Part shown: in pieces, positions 1-4,449 of the stretch
Position numbering within the stretch: position 1 is the stretch's first letter
How the letters are laid out: each line of letters opens with the position of its first letter
Assembly: GCA_003489345.1 (NCBI GenBank)
Contig: DNIT01000102.1
Location: 1 to 5,952, forward strand
Length of the DNA: 5,952 bases
Source: Pelotomaculum sp.
GTDB taxonomy: Bacteria; Bacillota; Desulfotomaculia; Desulfotomaculales; Pelotomaculaceae
Direction of reading: 5' to 3'
Program-made: the position numbers and the translations under genes
Notes under the pieces: generated by a model
What the model was told of the DNA's origin: nothing
The model's input: only the letters and a program-made list of their open reading frames with translations
Database searches by the model: none

Positions 1-121
1 CCGCCAGTGTCTTGGCCTGCGCCACGGGTATGGCAAACTGCACCATGCCGAAGACCATGAGCAGGACCATCAAAAGGCTAGGCAGCCGTTTTCCGATGAA
101 GTTTTTTCGCGCGGTATGCAT
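1..121 (-). CDS. Exported protein of unknown function, N-terminal fragment (signal peptide)
   Basis: This gene runs off the left edge, so only its first 40 codons are visible. The reading from ATG at 121 begins MHTARKNFIGKRLPSLLM, continues through a hydrophobic stretch rich in Leu, Met, Val and Phe, and ends near VAQAKTLA. That is a classic Sec signal peptide: a basic N-region (R5, K6, K11, R12), a hydrophobic core, and a likely signal peptidase I site after AQA at about residue 36. A strong ribosome binding site (AAAGGAGGG at 139-131) precedes the start. The mature protein lies outside the window, so its function is unknown. It follows the SLH gene at 375-1574 after a 253-base gap, so it may belong to the same surface-protein cluster, either read through or from its own promoter. 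Its signal peptide does not share the MQ[LF] opening of the three upstream paralogues. Confidence 0.8.
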   Translation of the reverse strand, partial: MHTARKNFIGKRLPSLLMVLLMVFGMVQFAIPVAQAKTLA

Positions 122-130
122 TAGCAAATT

Positions 131-139
131 CCCTCCTTT
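131..139 (-). promoter_or_regulatory. Ribosome binding site for the left-edge gene
   Basis: AAAGGAGGG on the minus strand lies 9 to 10 bases before the ATG at 121. It supports that start for a gene otherwise seen only as a signal peptide. Confidence 0.75.
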
Positions 140-203
140 GCTGTTTTATTTTGCCGCTTCTTTACAGCAGAGCAACACAATCAGAAGGGCGGGCAATGGC
201 GCT

Positions 204-231
204 GCTGCCGGACAGGCCGGCGGCGAGCCGC
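204..231. repeat. Overlapping GC-rich inverted repeats
   Basis: Two alternative stems share bases. GCCGG (207-211) pairs with CCGGC (217-221) around a five-base loop and can extend by two further pairs past a mismatch. GCGG (220-223) pairs with CCGC (228-231) around a four-base loop. Read on the plus strand the second stem is followed by CTCTTTTTTC, so it resembles a short intrinsic terminator for plus-strand transcripts, although no plus-strand gene is present. On the minus strand there is no T-run. Confidence 0.35.
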
Positions 232-265
232 TCTTTTTTCACTCCTTTCACATTTCATTTGCAGC

Positions 266-290
266 CGGTCCCCGGCCTAAACCGGAACCG
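266..290 (-). repeat. Imperfect inverted repeat (candidate RNA hairpin)
   Basis: On the minus strand CGGTTCCGG can pair with CCGGGGACCG across a six-base loop. This gives nine pairs, one of them G-U, with one bulged G. No T-run follows, so it is not a standard intrinsic terminator. It could be part of a structured 5' leader of the downstream gene or an mRNA-stabilising 3' structure of the SLH gene. Confidence 0.45.
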
Positions 291-374
291 ACCCCTCATT
301 GCTGATACGGGCCGTTCCTGACGGAAGCAACTGATTTGAAACATTCAGGGACATAGCGGAAACCAAACAATTCT

Positions 375-1574
375 CTAAACCGTTTTCAACGCGTTTAATA
401 TGGCTGTAACAGCCTCCGCCCTGGTTGCCTTGCCCTGGGGCGCAAAGGTGTTGTCCGGATATCCCGTCATGATCCCGCTCTTTACCGCAGCGGCTACGCC
501 ATCCCCGGCCCAATCGGAGATACTGCGGCTGTCGGCGAATTGGGGCCCTTCCGCTGCCGGCGCGGGTTCAACTGCCCGGACGAGCATTGCCGCCATTTGC
601 TCGCGGTTGATCGTGTCGTCAGGTCCGAAGGTTTTGTCGTCGTAACCGCTGACAACACCATAGGAAAAGGCGCTTGCAATATACAGAGCGGCCCAGTGTT
701 CGCTCGTATCGTCAAACCCCCTTTCCGCTTCGAGCGTGTATCCCATCGACTTGATCATGGCTTTTACCAAAAAGGTGGCAAACTCCGCCCTGGTGATGGG
801 CGCATCGGGTCTGAAGCTGCTGTCCGGATAACCGCTGATAACACCGAGGGTCACCATTTCTTTGATGTTGTTCTCCGCCCAGTGGCCGGCAATGTCGGTC
901 AAAGCATCCTGAGGACTTGGAGCATCCGGCACAGTATCCGGCGCCGGCCTGTCAACCAGTCCTTTGAGGGCAAACAATCCATATTTGGTGAAATGATCGA
1001 CGGTAACTTCGACAGTGTCGGGGTAGATGGTGCCGCCCAGGCTGACCCACTTGGAGTCAGCCTCATCGTAATAGTGAACCGCCGGCGTCTGCCCGGTAGG
1101 CAGGGAATCCCAAAGATATGACAAAGTAAGAGTAACCGGTTTGGCAAAGTTATAACTGGTTTCACCACCCACGGTGAACTCGAAGACGGAGTCCAAAAGT
1201 TTGTAACCCTGGGGGGGAGACGGCGGATCGGTTACTTTATGGATGGCAATAGGCAATTCGGCTGTTCCATTTAATGCGCCGGCGGGAATATTTACCGCAG
1301 CTATGCCGTTCAGGCTGACTGTTGCCCCGGCAACCGGAGCTACGAGTACTTCTATCCCCGTGTCGCCAACTTCCTGTGAACCGGCAGCCCCCGCATCAGC
1401 GTCGTTTGTTGTTGCCGGGTTGGCCTTCGTTTCATCCGGCGCCGCCTGCGTGATCTCTTCGGTTGCGGCGCCGGCCGGACCGGGCGGGGCCAGCCAGAGG
1501 AAGCTGCACAGCAAAATCAGGCAACTGACAAACATTTTTCTTTTGAGCTTACGCTCAGGTTGCATGAACTGCAA
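375..1574 (-). CDS. Secreted SLH-domain protein with a ZU5-like beta-sandwich domain
   Basis: This is a 399-aa cell-surface protein. Residues 1 to about 36 form a signal peptide (basic N-region RKLKRK, hydrophobic core, PGPAGA before the cleavage site). A low-complexity Ala/Thr/Asp/Glu stretch follows to about residue 70. Residues 72-205 look like a ZU5-type beta domain: VSLNGIAAVNIPAGAL, then a VFEF strand, FAKPVTLTLSYLW, YYDEADSKWV and VDHFTKYGLFAL. Three SLH domains follow at about 225-274, 286-335 and 346-396, with SGYPD, SGYDD and TGYPDN cores and TRAE, NREQ and TRAE motifs. SLH triplets normally bind pyruvylated secondary cell-wall polymer, which would tether the protein non-covalently to the wall. 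The start is TTG: AAAGGGGAG lies 7 bases upstream, and the resulting MQF opening matches the MQL of the two paralogous leaders. An ATG three codons in (1565) is the alternative. The gene lies 49 bases after the 617-aa gene, probably in the same operon. The ligand or function of the beta domain is unknown. Confidence 0.92.
   Translation of the reverse strand: MQFMQPERKLKRKMFVSCLILLCSFLWLAPPGPAGAATEEITQAAPDETKANPATTNDADAGAAGSQEVGDTGIEVLVAPVAGATVSLNGIAAVNIPAGALNGTAELPIAIHKVTDPPSPPQGYKLLDSVFEFTVGGETSYNFAKPVTLTLSYLWDSLPTGQTPAVHYYDEADSKWVSLGGTIYPDTVEVTVDHFTKYGLFALKGLVDRPAPDTVPDAPSPQDALTDIAGHWAENNIKEMVTLGVISGYPDSSFRPDAPITRAEFATFLVKAMIKSMGYTLEAERGFDDTSEHWAALYIASAFSYGVVSGYDDKTFGPDDTINREQMAAMLVRAVEPAPAAEGPQFADSRSISDWAGDGVAAAVKSGIMTGYPDNTFAPQGKATRAEAVTAILNALKTV
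387..902 (-). other. SLH domain triplet of the 399-aa protein
   Basis: Three consecutive S-layer homology domains close the protein. The first and third carry the usual TRAE motif. The second has NREQ, where the 617-aa paralogue has TREQ. The ISDWA and TGYPDNTFAPQG segments of the third repeat are shared with the 617-aa protein. Confidence 0.9.
431..476 (-). repeat. Near-identical DNA segment, copy in the 399-aa SLH gene
   Basis: These 46 bases match 1686-1731 at 45 positions, including an unbroken run of 35 identical bases (442-476 and 1697-1731). The single difference is a synonymous third-codon base in an Ala codon. The segment encodes the MTGYPDNTFAPQG part of the third SLH repeat. Confidence 0.85.
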
Positions 1575-1581
1575 ATCCTTA

Positions 1582-1590
1582 CTCCCCTTT
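1582..1590 (-). promoter_or_regulatory. Ribosome binding site that favours a TTG start
   Basis: AAAGGGGAG on the minus strand ends 7 bases before TTG at 1574, which is ideal spacing. The same site is 16 bases from the next in-frame ATG at 1565, which is too far. A weaker TAAGGA nearer that ATG keeps the alternative open. Confidence 0.65.
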
Positions 1591-1623
1591 CAATCGATCA
1601 AGGTATGAGCCAAGGCAATATAA

Positions 1624-3477
1624 CTAATTATTCTTATTATTCAGCGCACTTATTATAGCTGTAACGGCCTCCGCCCTGGTGGCGCTGCCCTGGGGTGCAA
1701 AGGTGTTGTCCGGATATCCCGTCATGATCCCTTCCTGCGTCGCGATGGCCACAGCGTCCATGGCCCAATCGGATATGCTGTCCCTGTCGGCAAACTGGGT
1801 TTGGCTATCTCCCTCGGCCGGGGAAAGTTTGAGTGCCTTAACGAGCATTACGGCCATCTGCTCGCGGGTAATCGGGTCGTCCGGTCCGAAGCTGCTGTCG
1901 TCATAACCGCTCACAATGCCATATGCGGTTGTGGTCGCAATGTATTCTTCGGCCCAGTGTCCACTGGTGTCCGCAAAGACTTTGCCGTCCTGCAAAGTCA
2001 GTCCGAACGCTTTTACCAGTATGACGGAAAATTCCGCCCTGGTAATGGTATTGTCAGGCAGGAAGGTGCCGTCGGGATAACCGCTGACAACGCCCCGGGC
2101 CACCAGTTCCTTAATATTGCTTTCAGCCCAGTGCCCGGAGATGTCCTGCAAATCACCGGCTGGGTTTTGGACGACCGGCGCGCTCTCACCTTTAACCGTT
2201 ACGGCGCAAGTGGCGGTGAAGCCGCCGTCTTTTGTGGTGACAGTGATATTGGCGGTACCTGGAGCGACCGCCGTCACCAGGCCAACGCTGTTGACTGTGG
2301 CCACCCTGCTATCGCTGGTCTTCCAGGTCACGCTCTGGTCGGCGGTGCCCGGGGTGACGGTCGCGAGCAACTGCTCGGTGGCGCCGGGGTCGAAGGTGGC
2401 GGTGGTTTTGTTGAGGCTGACTCCGGTGGCCGCCGCCGTCGCAGCTTGAACGGTCACAACGCAGGTGGCGGTTTTGCCGCCGTCCGCCGTGGTTACGGTG
2501 ACGGTGGCGGTACCCGGGGCAACTGCCGTCACCAGACCGGTGTCGCTGACTGTGGCCACCGCGGTATCGCTGGAACTCCAGGTCACGTTCTTGTTGGCGG
2601 CCTTACTCGGGCTGATGGTTGCCGTCAACTGGGCGGTGGAGCCGACTTTGATGGTGGCGGTGGTCTTGTCGAGGGTAACCTTGGTAACCGCCTGCGGAGA
2701 ACCGTTCAGCGTTACATCCATCCTGTAAATCCACTTGGCAGACCTGGATGCGGTATGCTCCGGATGCGCACTGCCAAGATTTCCGGGATGGCCAAATACC
2801 AACCTGTACCTGACTGCATCAACCAGATTGGAAAAACTCGTATCGCCGGATTCGCCGCTGAACACCCGTTGCCACCTGTCCCTGAAGGCCAGCATCGGGG
2901 GCACCTCGACCGCATAGGCGGCGGCGGCCACAGAATCAGGAAAATATATGTCGGAACTGCCGCTATAGCCGGCCGTAGGGTCGTAAAAACCTCCCTCAAC
3001 AAGCTCCCAATTGTCCGTTATGCATGGAAAATAGTACTTTGGCGTGTCCAAAAGGAAGGCCTTGGTCAAGGTTTGATAAGGAGTATTCGGCACATCGGAC
3101 GTCCAAAACCTGAAGTTTTTTACGTCGTCTACATCAATGCCGCATGCATCCAGGATGTCGGTCAGTTCGACCCCCTCCGCCGGATCCACTATCGTACACG
3201 GCAGGTTGTCGATGAAGGTATAGACATGCCGCTGCCTCATCTTTTCCAGCTCGCTTTGCTGAAAAGTTTTTAAATGGGTATAAGTCTTATTCCTATCATC
3301 GTTATAGCCAACCCAGATCTCAAGCTGCTCCGACGCCGGGTAGCCATCGTTGCTTTGATCGGTGGCGCCGGCCGGACCCGGCTGCGCCATCCACAGCAGG
3401 CTGAACATTATGAAGGTCATCAAACAGGTGACAATCTTCCGTCTTTTCGTTCTTAACTCCAGTTTTTGCAATTGCAT
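1624..3477 (-). CDS. Secreted SLH protein with sulfite-oxidase-fold-like domain and two Big_2 Ig-like domains
   Basis: This is a 617-aa cell-surface protein. The signal peptide covers residues 1 to about 38 (KRRK, hydrophobic core, PGPAGA). Residues 50-260 form a domain shared with the 418-aa protein at 4446-5702, with matching YTFID, GVELTDIL-CGID, LLDTPKYYFP, RYRLVFGHPG and TASRSAKWIYRMDV segments. Its layout recalls the sulfite oxidase (Oxidoreductase_molyb) fold, but I see no convincing molybdenum-ligand Cys, so a structural or binding role is more likely than catalysis. Two Big_2 domains follow at about 263-345 and 350-430, each with VTW-S/T-SD, GLVTAVAPGTA and TATC motifs. Three SLH domains at about 443-492, 500-549 and 561-613 should anchor it to the cell wall. 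The start is ATG with GGGAGG 7 bases upstream. It lies 26 bases after the DUF2149 gene, which points to one operon. The fold assignment is moderate, the Ig and SLH calls are firm, and the biological role is unknown. Confidence 0.93.
   Translation of the reverse strand: MQLQKLELRTKRRKIVTCLMTFIMFSLLWMAQPGPAGATDQSNDGYPASEQLEIWVGYNDDRNKTYTHLKTFQQSELEKMRQRHVYTFIDNLPCTIVDPAEGVELTDILDACGIDVDDVKNFRFWTSDVPNTPYQTLTKAFLLDTPKYYFPCITDNWELVEGGFYDPTAGYSGSSDIYFPDSVAAAAYAVEVPPMLAFRDRWQRVFSGESGDTSFSNLVDAVRYRLVFGHPGNLGSAHPEHTASRSAKWIYRMDVTLNGSPQAVTKVTLDKTTATIKVGSTAQLTATISPSKAANKNVTWSSSDTAVATVSDTGLVTAVAPGTATVTVTTADGGKTATCVVTVQAATAAATGVSLNKTTATFDPGATEQLLATVTPGTADQSVTWKTSDSRVATVNSVGLVTAVAPGTANITVTTKDGGFTATCAVTVKGESAPVVQNPAGDLQDISGHWAESNIKELVARGVVSGYPDGTFLPDNTITRAEFSVILVKAFGLTLQDGKVFADTSGHWAEEYIATTTAYGIVSGYDDSSFGPDDPITREQMAVMLVKALKLSPAEGDSQTQFADRDSISDWAMDAVAIATQEGIMTGYPDNTFAPQGSATRAEAVTAIISALNNKNN
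1639..2151 (-). other. SLH domain triplet of the 617-aa protein
   Basis: The three domains have HWAESNIKELVARGVVSGYP, HWAEEYIA-YGIVSGYDD and ISDWAMDAV-GIMTGYPDN cores, with TRAE, TREQ and TRAE motifs. This is the standard arrangement for binding secondary cell-wall polymer. Confidence 0.92.
1686..1731 (-). repeat. Near-identical DNA segment, copy in the 617-aa SLH gene
   Basis: This is the partner of 431-476, with 45 of 46 bases the same. Identity at third codon positions suggests recent duplication or gene conversion between neighbouring SLH genes. Confidence 0.85.
2188..2691 (-). repeat. Tandem Big_2 Ig-like domain repeat (two units of about 82 codons)
   Basis: Unit 1 spans about 2691-2443 and unit 2 about 2430-2188. 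Both carry TTAT, ATV/ATI strand motifs, VTW followed by SD, VATV, the identical stretch GLVTAVAPGTA and a TATC segment near the end. They read as an internal duplication of one immunoglobulin-like unit. A third related unit is in the 418-aa protein. Confidence 0.85.
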
Positions 3478-3481
3478 TTTT

Positions 3482-3490
3482 CTCCCTCCC
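3482..3490 (-). promoter_or_regulatory. Ribosome binding site of the 617-aa gene
   Basis: GGGAGGGAG on the minus strand lies in the 26-base gap after the DUF2149 stop codon. Its GGGAGG part is 7 bases from the ATG at 3477. There is no room for a separate promoter in this gap, which supports co-transcription. Confidence 0.8.
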
Positions 3491-3503
3491 GCAGGATTAA
3501 GTG

Positions 3504-3818
3504 TTATTGGTCGGTCAGCATGAACAGCTTCCCTGTCTGGGGATCTTTATAGACCGTGCCCATTTTTTCATAAAGATCGCCCTGGCCTTGCGTTTCAATC
3601 AAATCGTTCTGTATATTCGGGTCTTGCGTCACCTCCTGGGTAGGATTCAATTCAATGCGCTCCTCTGCCTGACCCAAGTCGACGTTCCAATATATGATCA
3701 GAGAGAGCATCAGCCCGCAGGCAAACACCAGCATGGCGTCCACTATGTTGATAGCTCCCTCAAGGGGACTGACCTCTTCAGTCTCCCCGCGCCTCCGACT
3801 TCTCAGCCCCCCGTCCAT
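3504..3818 (-). CDS. DUF2149 family protein, ExbD/TolR-like single-span membrane subunit
   Basis: This is a 104-aa protein. A short basic cytoplasmic N-terminus (RSRRR) is followed by SPLEGAINIVDAMLVFACGL and one membrane span at about residues 24-44. An acidic, Gln-rich linker leads to a C-terminal segment containing GTVYKDPQTGKLFML. The PLEG-N-VD start of the span and the G-VY-D-TGKL ending match what I recall of DUF2149. The VDAMLVFACGLML core also resembles the IDVMLVLLIIFM region of ExbD and TolR, placing Asp27 where those proteins have their essential proton-translocating Asp (25 in ExbD, 23 in TolR). This suggests the small partner of the ExbB-like channel encoded just upstream, with which it overlaps by 41 bases. 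ATG at 3818 was chosen because GGAGG lies 9 bases upstream. A TTG at 3824 is only 3 bases from that site. The DUF2149 identification is fairly secure, and the ExbD-equivalent role is inferred. Confidence 0.87.
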   Translation of the reverse strand: MDGGLRSRRRGETEEVSPLEGAINIVDAMLVFACGLMLSLIIYWNVDLGQAEERIELNPTQEVTQDPNIQNDLIETQGQGDLYEKMGTVYKDPQTGKLFMLTDQ

Positions 3819-4449
3819 GGGCAAACACCTCCAATATGCTTTCCATCAAAGCCTCAAGAGAACTCAAGTAATCCTCATACCATCTTTTCCGCAGCCGGGA
3901 GATGGCAAAGGCGACGCCGGCGGCCGCCAGGCCGGCCACCGTAGCGTCAAAGGCGGTGAGCAGGGAATCTGCCAGGGTCTTGGTGTCACCCTGCCCAAGG
4001 GCAATCATGCCCGGCCCCAGTGGAATCAGAGTGGCCATCAATCCCAGCATGGGCCCCAAACGCGCCACCAGGTCAGTCCTGTTGGTTATCCTGTTATAAT
4101 GCAGTTCCTCGTGGGCAAGCAACCGGCGCGCCAGCGCCTGCAGGGATGCGGCGGGCAGATTGCCGTGCTTGATCAACTCGGCAAGTGCCTCTTTTTGGCG
4201 TCTAAACAGGCCGCTGCCGGCGATCTCGTCCATGAGTTCCCCGGCGTCTTTTCCCTGAAAGGCGTCGATCAACTCCGACACTTTGACCTTTGCTCTGCGG
4301 CGCTCCAGTAATGCTTCCGCCAGCACTCCCCCCGACTCAATTACTACATAAGCGATAAACAGCAGCAGAACAATGACGGCAGGTAGCAGTAAACCGGAAG
4401 AAATGGCGTGCATCGTATCTTTTAGCGGTGTCAACATAGAAACTATCAC
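3778..4449 (-). CDS. MotA/TolQ/ExbB-type proton channel protein
   Basis: This is a 223-aa inner-membrane protein with the ExbB/TolQ layout. A membrane span at about residues 17-37 is followed by a long charged cytoplasmic region (about 45-128). A second span begins ARLGPMLGLMATLIPLGPGM (about 129-151), and a third contains LLTAFDATVAGLAAAGVAFA (about 163-184), followed by a charged C-terminal helix. Family members form a proton-conducting ring around ExbD/TolR/MotB-type partners. T140 (GLMATLIPL) and T170 (FDATVAGL) appear to occupy the positions of the conserved polar Thr residues in ExbB spans 2 and 3. The start is GTG at 4449, overlapping the TGA of the 418-aa gene as GTGA, with GAGGGAGG 7 bases upstream. 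This implies translational coupling. ATG at 4437 is an alternative start. The neighbour is the DUF2149 partner. No TonB, TolA or receptor gene is visible, so what it powers is unknown. Confidence 0.92.
   Translation of the reverse strand: MIVSMLTPLKDTMHAISSGLLLPAVIVLLLFIAYVVIESGGVLAEALLERRRAKVKVSELIDAFQGKDAGELMDEIAGSGLFRRQKEALAELIKHGNLPAASLQALARRLLAHEELHYNRITNRTDLVARLGPMLGLMATLIPLGPGMIALGQGDTKTLADSLLTAFDATVAGLAAAGVAFAISRLRKRWYEDYLSSLEALMESILEVFAHGRGAEKSEARGD
3828..3832 (-). promoter_or_regulatory. Ribosome binding site that sets the DUF2149 start
   Basis: GGAGG on the minus strand lies inside the 3' end of the ExbB-like gene, 9 bases before ATG at 3818 and only 3 bases before the in-frame TTG at 3824. 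The spacing favours ATG, giving 104 rather than 106 residues. Confidence 0.75.

Larger units (their letters stand above)
122..374 (-). other. Intergenic leader region with GC-rich inverted repeats
   Basis: This 253-base stretch separates the SLH gene ending at 375 from the exported-protein gene starting at 121. It holds no convincing gene. It contains an imperfect hairpin at 266-290, a second compact GC-rich region at 204-231, and the ribosome binding site at 131-139. I looked for cobalamin, c-di-GMP and molybdenum-cofactor riboswitch consensus elements and recognised none. There is no U-tract after either hairpin in the minus-strand sense, so an ordinary intrinsic terminator for the operon is not visible. 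A poor sigma-A-like pair (TTGCTC, 17 bases, AAAATA) lies just upstream of the ribosome binding site and is too weak to call. Confidence 0.5.

Noticed and set aside
220..240. Terminator-like hairpin followed by a T-run on the plus strand
   Set aside because: The stem is only four to five pairs and no plus-strand gene precedes it. On the coding (minus) strand the run is A, so it cannot terminate the operon.
162..242. A 26-codon minus-strand reading frame starting GTG in the leader of the left-edge gene
   Set aside because: The AGGA-like sequence abuts the GTG with no spacing, the predicted peptide has no recognisable features, and the frame overlaps GC-rich hairpins. It is probably chance.
540..1121. 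Plus-strand open frame of 193 codons opposite the 399-aa gene
   Set aside because: It shows no domain pattern or ribosome binding site and is fully explained as the antisense of the SLH and ZU5-like coding sequence.
1801..3273. Long plus-strand open frame of 490 codons opposite the 617-aa gene
   Set aside because: It is a Gly/Arg/His-rich antisense shadow of a repetitive GC-rich coding region. The minus-strand reading has a signal peptide, Ig and SLH domains, and a good ribosome binding site.
3424..3477. Possible lipobox in the SLH protein leaders (Cys18 in both the 617-aa and 399-aa proteins)
   Set aside because: The residues before the Cys (IVT and FVS) do not fit a lipobox, the Cys lies at the start of the hydrophobic core, and a normal signal peptidase I site (PGPAGA) follows the core.
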